DNA of 64,000 nt. Source: Desulfonema magnum. Lineage in GTDB: Bacteria; Desulfobacterota; Desulfobacteria; Desulfobacterales; 4be13. Under the pieces are notes generated by a model. That model made no database searches and had not been told where the DNA came from. It saw nothing but the letters and a program-made list of their open reading frames with translations. Where the stretch lies: NCBI RefSeq assembly GCF_017377395.1, contig NZ_CP061800.1, positions 5,415,633 through 5,479,632 of the forward strand, given 5' to 3'. Numbering within the stretch: the stretch's first letter is position 1; every line of letters begins with the position of its first letter. Shown one piece after another: positions 18,385 to 27,100 of the stretch. The translations under genes and the position numbers were made by a program.

Positions 18385-18600
18385 GAGAAAAAAAAAGGTC
18401 TGTGGGCAGCAAAGTCATGCGCCGGACGGGGTGTCGCCTGTCCGGTTTCCGACCCGGTAAAAAGGATCAGAACCGAGGAACCGGATGAGGGAAACCTTCA
18501 CGTCCGGATCTGTGGGGAGGGCGTCAGGTAACTGATGCCTTTACCCGAAACTTCGGACACGCAGGGTTCCGTTCCGCTACGCTCCGCTCCACCCTGCATG
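18385..18600 (+). ncRNA. Group II intron 3' structural region (domain V/VI-like)
   Basis: After the RT remnant comes AACCGAGGAACCGGATGAGG, GAAACCTTCACGTCCGGATC and TGTGGGGAGGGCGTCAGG, the usual arrangement downstream of bacterial intron-encoded RTs. ACCGGATGAGG-GAAA-CCTTCACGTCCGG folds as a domain V-type hairpin of about 34 nt. The intron's 5' half is not in the window, so it cannot splice in cis. Confidence 0.65.
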
Positions 18601-18619
18601 CCGGTGAGCTTATTGGGAA

Positions 18620-18702
18620 GTGTTCTAAAAATGGAGCTAAACTTTATAACTCTCTGAATCAATTCTGTAAATATTGGGACAAGTCCGATTTTAAAACACT
18701 AC
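18620..18702. mobile_element. MITE family copy 2 (GTGTTCTAAAA type)
   Basis: GTGTTCTAAAAATGGAGCTA ... AAGTCCGATTTTAAAACACT is homologous along its length to the copies at 12409-12492 and 53658-53740. It lies directly after the intron remnant. Confidence 0.8.
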
Positions 18703-18771
18703 CCGGAATATTATGTTGTCAAGAAAAAAACTTGAACATCGGGTGACAGGAAATTAAGGCCGAATAAATAA

Positions 18772-19104
18772 TTGGACTTTGGACAAAATATCAACCTAAA
18801 ATGAAAATGTTATATATCACACTGATTTAATAACATAAAACATTAACTATTTAAAATAATTATAAAATATTATTTATCATTCTATTATATTGATATTTTT
18901 GTTAATTATTTATTTGGGAGTTTGAGCAACTGCTGATTTTCCCAAACTCCCGAATAAATATATTTCAATAAAATCAGACCATTATAGCTAAATACAGAAA
19001 AATAGCTATAACCGTTTGATATTATTTGCATTTAATGACAATTAAAAATAATGTAATTATTTTAGACAATTGTTTTAAAGCAAATTTGTTTGTCCAAAGT
19101 CCAA
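18772..19104. mobile_element. MITE-like element with TTGGACTTTGGACAAA ends, 333 bp
   Basis: TTGGACTTTGGACAAA at 18772-18787 is repeated in perfect reverse complement at 19089-19104. The interior is about 80% A+T and non-coding. It contains a strong hairpin at 18909-18960 (TTATTTGGGAGTTTG and CAAACTCCCGAATAA). Confidence 0.7.
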
Positions 19105-19110
19105 AAATAA

Positions 19111-19211
19111 GGGTCTGTAAAAAAATAACCTCCGCAGTTTCCATATTTCTCATTTATCCCTTTGGGAAATGTGAATCTGACTATTTGTTCAAGTTATTTT
19201 TTTACAGACCC
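19111..19211. mobile_element. 101-bp MITE with GGGTCTGTAAAAAAATAAC ends and a TAA target duplication
   Basis: The ends GGGTCTGTAAAAAAATAAC and GTTATTTTTTTACAGACCC are perfect inverted repeats of 19 bp. TAA precedes the left end (19108-19110) and follows the right end (19212-19214), as expected for a 3-bp target duplication. The interior has no frame. The pattern resembles deletion derivatives of IS5-type elements, but the parent is not in the window. Confidence 0.8.
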
Positions 19212-19284
19212 TAAGTATTGTGTCCTCTGAATTTCTGTGTCCCCTGAATTTCTCGGCTGTCACAGGGCGGACACATTCATCATG

Positions 19285-19594
19285 CCGGGCGGCATATTTG
19301 TAGCAAATCATGCTGGGAATGTGCCGCTCTTACGGGGGACCTGCAAACCTGTTGCCGCAAGTAAGCCGAACTTACGGGCTTGCTCTGCCCTCCCCCTGAA
19401 TCCGTTACAATCCAATATCGTTCGGCATGATTTTTGCATAGCCGGACGGAAATGCCCGGCATTTCCGCATTTTGGAGAAATTGTTTCCGAAAAACGCCCG
19501 GCGGACATTTCGGGATTTCAGTTTTCCGGATATATGAATTCAGTTAGTTACAAATGTATGCAAAAATCGTGCCGAACGGTATTGGTTACAATCA
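19285..19594. repeat. Composite repeat region: degenerate GCGGCATATTTGTAGCA element and a 40-bp inverted repeat pair
   Basis: 19285-19412 shares GCGGCATATTTGTAGCA and a CTGAATCCGTTACAATC end with the MITE at 48161-48339. It overlaps a second element bounded by CGTTCGGCATGATTTTTGCA (19419-19438) and its near-perfect complement at 19557-19577, with similarity extending ~18 bp further outward. Reading frames across it are short. No gene is supported between 19215 and 19698. Confidence 0.55.
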
Positions 19595-19698
19595 GAAAAA
19601 TTGTAATAAAATAACTTGAAAATCCTAATGAATTTTATTATGATAATAAAAATTACCCGACCGCCGGATGCCGGACCTTTTCGTTTACAGAGGAAATT

Positions 19699-20328
19699 GT
19701 GAAATCATCATCTAAATATTACAGTCTTCAGCGAACCATGATCATTTATTTTTTGCTGATCGGGTTTGCTTCCTTACTCGTGGGCATCGAATTCATTGTC
19801 GAAACCCACGGAAGTGATTTGAAAGAGGAACTCCTTTCCAATTTTGAGATGTATTCAAAAGGTGAAATCGGAACTGACTCGCTTTTCGCTCCCATTGACA
19901 AACTGAGAAGCAAAGCCATACTGATGATCTTCATTATCCTGTGCGTTATGATTATCGTTCTGACCATGTTTATCAAAAACATCACAGGCCCCTTGCAACA
20001 CATGATTGAAATCTCTAAGGAAATATCCAGAGGTGATCTGAGTTATACCGTAGCTGTTCGCTCCAATAACGAACTCTCGGAACTTGGCAATGTTATTAAT
20101 GAAATGTCGAGCAATTTGCAGGAAATTATTCTGCTTTCCAAAAATCTGTGTTCATCAGGTGATAAATTTGTTGAAAATACATCCGCCATACTGAATGATA
20201 AAAAAACGCTGGCTGTTGAAGATATTGAGAATCTGAAGGAAAAAACAGACTATTTGAAAACCGAACTTGAGATGCTGAGTGAAGTTATTGAATATTTCAA
20301 TTTTTATACGATAAAAAATGATACATGA
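19699..20328 (+). CDS. Membrane protein with HAMP domain and no output domain
   Basis: A 209-residue protein starting at GTG 19699 (AGAGG six bases upstream). Transmembrane helices are near residues 13-31 and 73-94, enclosing a short periplasmic loop of about 40 residues. A HAMP domain follows (ITGPLQHMIEISKEISRGD, then LSELGNVINEMSSNLQ). The remaining ~60 residues form a coiled coil (LKEKTDYLKTELEMLSEVIE). No kinase, GGDEF or methyl-accepting module is present. Together with the 11-bp overlap with the TauE-type gene, this suggests a regulatory or structural partner of that transporter, though this is inference. It could also be the sensor half of a lost receptor. Confidence 0.75.
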   Translation: MKSSSKYYSLQRTMIIYFLLIGFASLLVGIEFIVETHGSDLKEELLSNFEMYSKGEIGTDSLFAPIDKLRSKAILMIFIILCVMIIVLTMFIKNITGPLQHMIEISKEISRGDLSYTVAVRSNNELSELGNVINEMSSNLQEIILLSKNLCSSGDKFVENTSAILNDKKTLAVEDIENLKEKTDYLKTELEMLSEVIEYFNFYTIKNDT

Positions 20329-21079
20329 AACTTGGCTGGCATTTCCCGCAGGAATTCTGATCTCCACGGTAGTATCGTCCATCGGACTTGGGGGCGGTAT
20401 TTTATGGATGCCTTTTTTTCTGATTATATTAAAATTACGTCCTGAAATTGCCGTGCTGACATCTTTGCTCATACAAACAGCCGGAATGGGATCAGGTGCG
20501 CTTGCTTTTTTCAGGCAAAAAAGAGTGGATCACAGGCTTGCGCTGTTTCTGCTTCTGATCGCAGTACCGGGCATTACAGCAGGCGCTCATCTTGCAAAGC
20601 GTGTGGATGCTTCTCATATCGAAATCATCTTGGGAATACTGGTCATGACAACCGCGTTTTTATTTGTCTCATCAAATGAAAAATATGATGATCTGGGAGA
20701 ACCGAAAGCGGAAATCAGAAAAGCTTGGCGATATTCCTGGGTGACAATGCTCGCGTCCGTTGTCAGTGGAATGCTGAGTATCAGTATGAGTGAGTGGCTG
20801 ATACCGATGATGAGAAGCAAACTGTCCCTGCGGATGAGCATTGCCATCGGAACTTGTATTTTTATCACCTTCGGAACCTGTGTGATCGGGTCGTCTGTGC
20901 ATCTGCTTATCGGAGGAAAAGCAAATTTTTCAGTTGTATTATGGGGCGTTCCGGGTGTCATCATCGGGGGACAGATCGGGCCGAGAATTACCACAAAAAT
21001 AGATGAAAGGCTGTTAAAAGAAATTTTTATCTTCCTGCTTACGCTTGTGGGGATCCATCTGATTTATAATTCATATTAA
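20318..21079 (+). CDS. Sulfite exporter TauE/SafE family protein
   Basis: A 253-residue inner-membrane protein with about eight hydrophobic helices. The N-terminal repeat has the TauE/SafE signature (SSIGLGGGILWMPFFLII, then LTSLLIQTAGMGSGALAFF), and the second repeat begins around SVVSGMLSISMSE with SIAIGTCIFITFGTCVIGS, followed by GGQIGPRITTKI. The family moves sulfite, sulfoacetate, thiosulfate or similar anions; in a sulfate reducer an organosulfur or sulfite role is plausible but unproven. The start at 20318 lies within the end of the HAMP gene (11-bp overlap), so the two form an operon. Confidence 0.9.
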   Translation: MIHETWLAFPAGILISTVVSSIGLGGGILWMPFFLIILKLRPEIAVLTSLLIQTAGMGSGALAFFRQKRVDHRLALFLLLIAVPGITAGAHLAKRVDASHIEIILGILVMTTAFLFVSSNEKYDDLGEPKAEIRKAWRYSWVTMLASVVSGMLSISMSEWLIPMMRSKLSLRMSIAIGTCIFITFGTCVIGSSVHLLIGGKANFSVVLWGVPGVIIGGQIGPRITTKIDERLLKEIFIFLLTLVGIHLIYNSY

Positions 21080-21274
21080 AATAATTGAGAATTAATAACT
21101 GAGAATTGAAATCAGGGCTATACGGCCGGGGGGATCAATTCTCCGGTCAATAGCTAAAGCAGCGGTCTCAGTCAACTCAGGCTGAAATCTCATGAAACTC
21201 TGAAGGCAGCTTCGGACTGACCGTTTAAGCCTGTTCTCGCTTTAAGCCCCGGATATGATTCCGGTGTGCCGAGC

Positions 21275-21352
21275 TTAACACCTGACACTTAACACCTAAC
21301 ACCTAACACCTAACACCTAACACCTAACACCTAACACTTAACACCTAACACC
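21275..21352. repeat. Heptanucleotide tandem repeat (CTAACAC/TTAACAC)
   Basis: About eleven contiguous copies of a 7-bp unit, mostly CTAACAC with TTAACAC and CTGACAC variants. It ends 15 bp before the pspA start, just before the ribosome site AAAGGAG, so its length could affect pspA expression by slippage. A short echo (CCTAACACTTAACACCTGAC) recurs at 22843-22862. Confidence 0.9.
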
Positions 21353-21367
21353 CCAAAGGAGATATCC

Positions 21368-22051
21368 ATGAAAGAAAGCATTTCATCCCGGGTTCGGAGG
21401 ATTATCAGTGGCGGTATTCATCAACTGATTGACGCGTTCGAGAACAGCGCACCCGAAGCTGTCATGGAAAGCGCCATCCTTGAAGTTGACGGTGTCATCG
21501 AAGATGTGCGTGCTGAGTTGGGAAAAACTCTTGCCAGTAAGCATATGGCATCAAAACGCCTTTCCGAAGCCAATCATCAGCACAAGGAACTAAGTACTCA
21601 GATTGAACTGGCAGTCAGGGAAAACCGGGAAGACTTGGCAGAGGCAGCCATTTCCCGCCAACTTGACATCGAGGCCCAGATTCCGGTTCTGGAATCCGCT
21701 CTCGGCGAACTTAATCAAAAAGAAAAAGAACTGGAAGGCTTTGTCAGAGCGCTCCGGGCCAAGAAACGTGAGATGAAACAAGAACTCCGTCAGTTCAGAC
21801 AATGCCAGGCGAAATCCGAAGTGCCTGCGTCAGCGTCCCCCGGAGAAAATCAGGGTGATGATGTTCAGGCTCGTCTTTCCCGGGCAGAGTCCGCTTTTGA
21901 CAGAGTGCTGGAAAAACAGACCGGTCTTCCCGGGGAGTCAACGGATTTGAAAACCGCTGCCCAACTTACGGAACTTGAAAAACTTGTACGGAAAAACCGT
22001 ATTCAGGAGCGCCTCGCGGCAGCCCGGACACGCATGACGGACAAGGTATAA
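21368..22051 (+). CDS. pspA: PspA/IM30 family protein
   Basis: A 227-residue, almost entirely alpha-helical protein of the PspA/Vipp1/IM30 (ESCRT-III-like) family. Typical features: an amphipathic start (RVRRIISGGIHQLIDAFE), then long charged heptads (EVDGVIEDVRAELGKTLASK and LNQKEKELEGFVRALRAKKR) with a helical break near residues 155-165. PspA-type proteins oligomerise on the inner membrane and repair or stabilise it. The gene has a strong AAAGGAGAT and is followed after seven bases by yqiJ, a pairing known from enteric and other bacteria (PspA-YqiJ-flotillin). Length is normal. Confidence 0.85.
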   Translation: MKESISSRVRRIISGGIHQLIDAFENSAPEAVMESAILEVDGVIEDVRAELGKTLASKHMASKRLSEANHQHKELSTQIELAVRENREDLAEAAISRQLDIEAQIPVLESALGELNQKEKELEGFVRALRAKKREMKQELRQFRQCQAKSEVPASASPGENQGDDVQARLSRAESAFDRVLEKQTGLPGESTDLKTAAQLTELEKLVRKNRIQERLAAARTRMTDKV

Positions 22052-22058
22052 ATCACAT

Positions 22059-22751
22059 ATGATTGCTTTTATTCTTGCCACGGAAAATATACCCTTTGCC
22101 ATTGCCCTGGGGCTGATGGTGGGTATCGGCCTGCTTGAAGGTGTGACCACACTTCTGGGATTCGGGGCATCCTCTTTTATTGATTCGTTTTTGCCGGACA
22201 TGGACGTTGACGTTGATGCGGATATGGATATTGACGCTGACGTCGGAGACATAGGCGCGCCCAATGCGCTGTCAAATTTACTGAGCTGGTTCAATATCGG
22301 AAGAGTCCCTGTCCTCGTACTGATGGTGCTGTTCCTGTTCGGCTTCGGGATGACAGGTCTGATCATACAGTCCGCCGCACACGACATTACGGGACAACTG
22401 CTTCCGGGTCTTCTTTCGTCTGCCCTGGCATTCGGTGTCGCCATCTTCTTCGTGAAGTTTTCCGGAATGGCAGTGGCAAAGATTATTCCCAAAGATGAAA
22501 CCGAGGCGGTCTCGGAAACCAGTTTTATCGGGCGGATAGCAGTCATTACCCTGGGCACGGCAAAGCAGGGGCATCCGGCCCAGGCCAAGCTCAGGGATCA
22601 GTACGGTCAGACCCATTATGTCATGGTTGAGCCGGACACCGAGAAATCCATCTTTGAGACCGGATCGGAGGTGCTGCTGGTCAGGCAGGCAGGGGCGGTG
22701 TTTTATGCTATTCCTAATACCAGCAGTGTTCTCGCGGAATCATCAGAGTGA
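22059..22751 (+). CDS. yqiJ: YqiJ-like inner membrane protein (OB-fold domain)
   Basis: A 230-residue protein. Hydrophobic segments lie near residues 8-32, 84-108 and 118-142. After the first one there is a strikingly acidic stretch (DMDVDVDADMDIDADVGD) in the first loop. The C-terminal ~80 residues form the OB-like domain typical of YqiJ/NfeD-type partners (ETSFIGRIAVITLGTAKQG, then VLLVRQAGAVFYAIPN). These proteins normally act with a flotillin (YqiK) encoded next door; here the following DNA is tandem repeats and then an unrelated nuclease gene, so the flotillin is absent from this locus. Confidence 0.8.
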   Translation: MIAFILATENIPFAIALGLMVGIGLLEGVTTLLGFGASSFIDSFLPDMDVDVDADMDIDADVGDIGAPNALSNLLSWFNIGRVPVLVLMVLFLFGFGMTGLIIQSAAHDITGQLLPGLLSSALAFGVAIFFVKFSGMAVAKIIPKDETEAVSETSFIGRIAVITLGTAKQGHPAQAKLRDQYGQTHYVMVEPDTEKSIFETGSEVLLVRQAGAVFYAIPNTSSVLAESSE

Positions 22752-22787
22752 ATTAAAAAGCCGGGTACGCGTGACCCTTACCATTCC

Positions 22788-23056
22788 GATAAACGGCCAT
22801 GAGCTGCCTGTCACAACGAAACATGAAAGTTTTACAGTTTTTCCTAACACTTAACACCTGACACTTTCATATAAACGGCCATGAGCGGTCCGCTCACAAC
22901 GAAACATGAAAGAACTTTTAACTTTATTAACTATAGTCACTTCGGACACTTTCATATAAACGGGCATGAGCGGTCCGCTCACAACGAAACATGAAAGAAC
23001 TTTTAACTTCAGTCACTTTATTAACTTTAGTCACTTCAGTTCACTTCAGACACTTT
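22788..23056. repeat. Three tandem copies of a ~90-105 bp repeat
   Basis: The unit contains CGATAAACGGCCATGAG or ATATAAACGGSCATGAGCGG, then TCACAACGAAACATGAAAG and TTTTAACTTTATTAACT... CACTTTCATATAAAC. Copies begin near 22791, 22869 and 22961; the first is the most divergent. The flanking bases AGTCACTTYAG are themselves short repeats. No open frame runs across it. It separates yqiJ from the convergent nuclease gene. Confidence 0.8.
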
Positions 23057-23184
23057 CATATAAACTTTGACAAACACACAGGAATCCGTCACCGTGGTTC
23101 CGTCCGGCATATGAACAACTGAGGAATGTTTCGGAGGAAGCCCGAATATCCTTCTCTCCATAATCCTGACAGCTTTGAGGAAGA

Positions 23185-24063
23185 TCAATGTTCAGTCTCG
23201 TTTTCCTGATTTTTTTTCACAAGCGCGGCCAGTTCCTTGCGGAGCGGGGCAACCATTTCTTCAAACTGTTCTTTTGAGAGCATTTTTTTTATATACATGT
23301 TCTCCAGCATCTCAATCTTTCCTTCGATCTTTCCTTCGATCTTACTTTCATGCTGAATATGCTCGGTAATTGTCGTTGCGATGAATTCCATGCTGACCTC
23401 CTTTTTTATCCTGTTGCTTGTCTGTTTCGGTACTTTTTTGTAGGCATCCACCCACCGTTCGACAAGGAGATGCTGATCATTTGTGAGAATGTCTTTCATT
23501 TCCGAAGCCGCCCGGTAAATCTCACGGATCAGGTGTTCCGGGTCTGTTCCCCTGTCATTGGCCTTCAGTGCGAGGAGCTTGCAGAGAAGGGAATGTTTTT
23601 TTATGAGATCGCCGCTCTTCTCGGCTTTCACCTTTATCACGTCAAAATGGTGGGTCTGCTTTCCGTTTATGGCATCAAAACCATACCAAAACGCATCCGG
23701 AACCGGCTTTCTCCACACCGCATCGTCCGTATAAATCACAATGCTCCAGATCGGTTTCTGTCTCAGCAGCCAGGCATAGCAGGCATACTCGAACACCCGT
23801 CTTGAAACATCCTCCTTTTTGCTCTGATGCTCAATCTGGATGACGATTTCCCGGAGTTCTCCGTCAATTTCCGTCTCCATGATCAGAAACAGATCGCCCC
23901 GGATGCTTTCCTTCAGCCTCTCGTACTTTTTCACAAATTCCTTGTCAATGAACTCCCATTTTCCAATTCCGATATCGGGAAAATAATGGGCAAAAAACTC
24001 CCGGGTGAACGAAGCAATCAGCCATTTGAACAGGGAGTCATGGGTTTTCGGGTTCGGTTTCAA
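23185..24063 (-). CDS. Rpn family recombination-promoting nuclease / PD-(D/E)XK transposase-like protein
   Basis: A 292-residue protein. The N-terminus (HDSLFKWLIASFTREFFAHY) and the core (RGDLFLIMETEIDG, then IVIQIEHQSKKEDVSRRVFE) match the Rpn/YhgA-type PD-(D/E)XK nucleases, with the catalytic D...E/Q.E arrangement visible as D then IQIEHQSK. The C-terminus carries a charged repeat (KIEGKIEGKIE) and a coiled tail, both common in this family. Such proteins cleave DNA and promote RecA-independent recombination; they are abundant in repeat-rich genomes. The start is TTG 24063 with AAGGAAA upstream. It stands alone. Confidence 0.88.
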   Translation of the reverse strand: MKPNPKTHDSLFKWLIASFTREFFAHYFPDIGIGKWEFIDKEFVKKYERLKESIRGDLFLIMETEIDGELREIVIQIEHQSKKEDVSRRVFEYACYAWLLRQKPIWSIVIYTDDAVWRKPVPDAFWYGFDAINGKQTHHFDVIKVKAEKSGDLIKKHSLLCKLLALKANDRGTDPEHLIREIYRAASEMKDILTNDQHLLVERWVDAYKKVPKQTSNRIKKEVSMEFIATTITEHIQHESKIEGKIEGKIEMLENMYIKKMLSKEQFEEMVAPLRKELAALVKKNQENETEH

Positions 24064-24516
24064 CTTTTTATTTTCCTTAAGAAGATCAAGATTTTCCGGC
24101 TTTTTCAGGCTGTTTTCAAAGCGGCACCCTTACCGTCGGAAACAGTGTCTTAACGACTAAATTCTCGTTCATTTTTATTTTATTAAACAATGACACACTG
24201 ACCTTATGATGTTAAGAGCAGTATATCGCTGGCTTCAGCCCGTTTTCACTTTCAGCATCGGTATTGATTATGGAAGGACAACTGAAAATACTTCGACAAT
24301 TCATTGCTGGGTGAGTCAAATTGGTAAGTCCCGGAGGAAAGACTGAAAAGTCCGGATTTCTCAGCCATCTCTCCGGGACGGAGGAGAGCTGGTGTCCAGC
24401 TTTTTAGGACTGTTTTCAAAAATTCGCTTTCAGTTGGATTTTCTCATTTTTCATCTGCTGACAGTTCTCCAAATTTTAAACAAAGAAATATCGGGCTTTT
24501 GTGATGCCGTGACTAC
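24064..24516. other. Intergenic remnant region
   Basis: About 450 bp with no gene. It contains partial repeat echoes: ACAATTCATTGCTGGGTGAG (related to the 7013 repeat), GTCCCGGAGGAAAGACTGAA, and CCAAATTTTAAACAAAGAAATAT, which is nearly repeated at 42483-42505. It looks like decayed repeat DNA between convergently ended genes. Confidence 0.4.
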
Positions 24517-25561
24517 CTACAGGTCTTTATTTATTTTCACATCTTTGGCAATTTTTATTGTTTTTGATCTTTGGTTCCCTGATTTCACATCTTGTGCTGT
24601 AACATGCAACTCTCGATTTTTGTCAAACGCAAAAGTGACTTTAACTTTGGCTTTTCCAGATCTGATATCCGCAATCCCTCCTAAATTGAGACGTCCATAG
24701 AAGGCATTTTTAGCGCATAATTCATCTTCTCCCTCATATATATCCAAAACAAACTTATCTGGGTTTCTGCCAGGGTAGGGAAAAACTCTAGATATTGTTA
24801 CAGGATAGAATTCATTCCTCTTTAATATTTTGTAAAATCTTCCGCCAAGAAGTTCAATACCTAATGAATGTGATATTATATCTTTTGGTTGAACTTTACC
24901 TTCATCATCTGCAATTATAGCGGCTCCCATAGCCACTAATTTTGACAAATCTTTATCGGAATAAGGATTTTTACCAAATAACTCTCTAATATAATTTTGG
25001 ATTATTGGTATGTAAGATGTTCCACCGACTAAAATAACTTTATCAATCTTTGACGGAGCGATTGAAGCTTCGCTCAGACAGTTATCAATTCTGCGCTCAA
25101 TTCTCTTTAAAAGAATATTTGACGCATTCTCAAATGTTTCCCTTGATATTTCAGTTGAAAAATCATAATGCTCATTTTTAAAAAGGTTAGGGATGTCAAT
25201 TGTAACTGCATCAACGCTGCTCAGTTCAATTTTTTTCCTTTCAGCTTCTGTAATCAGTCGTTGTTTGGCTTGAGAAAAATCGTCTTTGTAAAGCCCTGAC
25301 CTTTCATAATTTGAGAGATCAATACCGACTGTCTGACGAATTTTTTTAAGGCATAAATCCAGGATAATCTCATCGAAGTTATCTCCTCCGAGTTTATTAT
25401 CTCCGTCAATAGCAAGTGTTGTATATGAATTTCCCTCTGTTTCTAAAATCGAAACATCAAAAGTGCCTCCGCCAATATCAATTACAGCAATTTTCTCATT
25501 TAATTTGTCTTCAAATCCATAAGCAATACCTGCCGCCATAGGTTCATGGAAAATTTGTTTA
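24517..25561 (-). pseudogene. Third Hsp70 family gene of the operon, N-terminal third deleted by IS activity
   Basis: About 348 residues remain. The frame starts with KQIFHEPMAAGIAYG, the equivalent of the DnaK ILNEPTAAALAYG motif. It continues with the phosphate-2 loop IAVIDIGGGTFDVSIL, the motif LGGDNFDE, the adenosine motif VILVGGTSYIPIIQ and a shortened substrate-binding beta domain ending in VTFAFDKNRELHVTAQD. The first ~150 residues (phosphate-1 loop and lobe I) are missing: the coding sequence enters directly from the end of a truncated IS copy at 25562. The probable original start, ATG at 27163-27165, overlaps the stop of the second Hsp70 gene. Not functional as an ATPase. Confidence 0.88.
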
Positions 25562-25726
25562 GGAATCGGTATTAAATAACTTTCCCATTTTAATTTATTG
25601 GAATTGCACGATAATTCCATTTGGGTAAAATTTTGTCGAATACAATTCGCATTTCTGATTTAAAAGTTTCAGCAACTTTTCGACCGGTTTCATAGACTTT
25701 ATCAATAACATGGACAAAGACTTTTA
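25562..25726 (-). mobile_element. Truncated ISAzo13-type copy (165 bp of the 3' end)
   Basis: Begins with the IS right end GGAATCGGTATTAAATAAC and contains the last ~38 codons of the transposase on the minus strand. It is cut at an internal TTA exactly where the full-length copy at 25727-27100 begins. The lost remainder of this copy and of the Hsp70 gene are explained by a deletion starting at the adjacent IS end. Confidence 0.85.
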
Positions 25727-27100
25727 GGAATGAGCATGAAATAATATGCCCATTTTGATTTTTATATGTTAAAAAATTGCGTAATCCTGTAAAGTGTATT
25801 TCAAAATCACTTTATCAAAAGGAGATTATTATGCAACCCTATTCCTTAGAAGTAGAAGAAATCATGCGGCGATACTATGAGAGTCTGAATGAAAAAGACC
25901 GCCGGCGATATGCCGGTATTGAAGCTTTGAAATTGGGACATGGCGGACAAAATTATATTGCCAAAGTCTTGGGTTGCAGCAGGCGGACTGTGCGCAAAGG
26001 AGCGATCGAAGTAAGCGGCCTGCCCGGACACATCGTAGCAAAACAAATTGGAAAATCTCCTGCTGAATCTTCTGAAATACGTAAAAAAGGTGGCGGACGC
26101 AAACAGTATCTGACTGAGCACCCTGAAATAGACGAGCAGTTTTTGAATGTGGTGCGTGAGCATACAGCAGGAGATCCGATGGATGAAAAGGTACGATGGA
26201 CAAATCTGAGGGAGTGGGAAATCGCGGAGGCTCTGGAAAAAAAATACGGAGTAAAAGTGAGTCGTAACATTGTCCGTCAATTGCTCAAAAAGCATGACTA
26301 TCGGTTGCGTAAAGCTCAGAAACGCAAACCTATGAAAAAAAACGTACCAGATCGCGACGCTCAGTTTGACAATATTTTGAAACTCAGATCAGAATACCGG
26401 AAGGCCGGTAATCCCGTTATCAGCATGGATACCAAGAAAAAAGAATATCTTGGAAATTTTTACAGGAAAGGCCGACTATATACGCTGGAGGAATTGCAAG
26501 TTTTCGATCATGATTTTACAAGTTTTGCCGAAGGTGTCATAATTCCGCATTGTTTTTATGACCTGCGACTCAATATCGGGTATGTTCAGGTGGGAACAAG
26601 TCATGATACCAGTGAATTTGCCTGTGACAGTTTCCGTCATTGGTGGTATGGTTACGGTTGCCGAATATATCCAAATGCCACGTCAGTTTTGATATTGTGC
26701 GATGGTGGCGGCAGCAACAGTTCCCGACATTACCTTTTCAAACAAGATTTACAAATTCTGGCGGATGAAATCGGGATTGAAATCCGAATCGCTCATTACC
26801 CGCCCTATTGTTCCAAATTTAATCCGATCGAACATCGCCTGTTTCCTCATATTACTCGTGCGTGTCAGGGAGTAATCTTTTCAAGTTTGGAGGTGGTGAC
26901 TGATCTGATAGCCAAAACACATACCAAAAAAGGTTTAAAAGTCTTTGTCCATGTTATTGATAAAGTCTATGAAACCGGTCGAAAAGTTGCTGAAACTTTT
27001 AAATCAGAAATGCGAATTGTATTCGACAAAATTTTACCCAAATGGAATTATCGTGCAATTCCAATAAATTAAAATGGGAAAGTTATTTAATACCGATTCC
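25727..27100 (+). mobile_element. ISAzo13-type insertion sequence, copy A (1374 bp)
   Basis: The left end GGAATGAGCATGAAATAAT and right end (reverse complement GGAATCGGTATTAAATAAC) form imperfect terminal inverted repeats of ~35 bp that share TGCCCATTTT/TTCCCATTTT. TTA flanks both ends (25724-25726 and 27101-27103). It has the same length as copy B at 27422-28795, which lies in the opposite orientation 321 bp away. Confidence 0.92.
25831..27072 (+). CDS. ISAzo13 family transposase (copy A)
   Basis: A 413-residue transposase from ATG 25831 (AAAAGGAGATTATT upstream). An N-terminal helix-turn-helix region (KDRRRYAGIEALKLGHGG, then IAKVLGCSRRTVRKG) is followed by a DDE core: VISMDTKKKEYLGNFYRKG (first Asp), SVLILCDGGGSNSSRH (second Asp) and HYPPYCSKFNPIEHRLFP (Glu). 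This is the layout of ISAzo13 transposases, which are related to IS630 and Tc1. The protein is identical to that of copy B, so the two insertions are recent or kept alike. It appears intact and may be active. Confidence 0.92.
   Translation: MQPYSLEVEEIMRRYYESLNEKDRRRYAGIEALKLGHGGQNYIAKVLGCSRRTVRKGAIEVSGLPGHIVAKQIGKSPAESSEIRKKGGGRKQYLTEHPEIDEQFLNVVREHTAGDPMDEKVRWTNLREWEIAEALEKKYGVKVSRNIVRQLLKKHDYRLRKAQKRKPMKKNVPDRDAQFDNILKLRSEYRKAGNPVISMDTKKKEYLGNFYRKGRLYTLEELQVFDHDFTSFAEGVIIPHCFYDLRLNIGYVQVGTSHDTSEFACDSFRHWWYGYGCRIYPNATSVLILCDGGGSNSSRHYLFKQDLQILADEIGIEIRIAHYPPYCSKFNPIEHRLFPHITRACQGVIFSSLEVVTDLIAKTHTKKGLKVFVHVIDKVYETGRKVAETFKSEMRIVFDKILPKWNYRAIPIN

Noticed and set aside
21275..21352. CTAACAC repeats as telomeric DNA
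   Set aside because: The array is short, internal and directly before a gene in a bacterial context; a linear replicon end is not supported.
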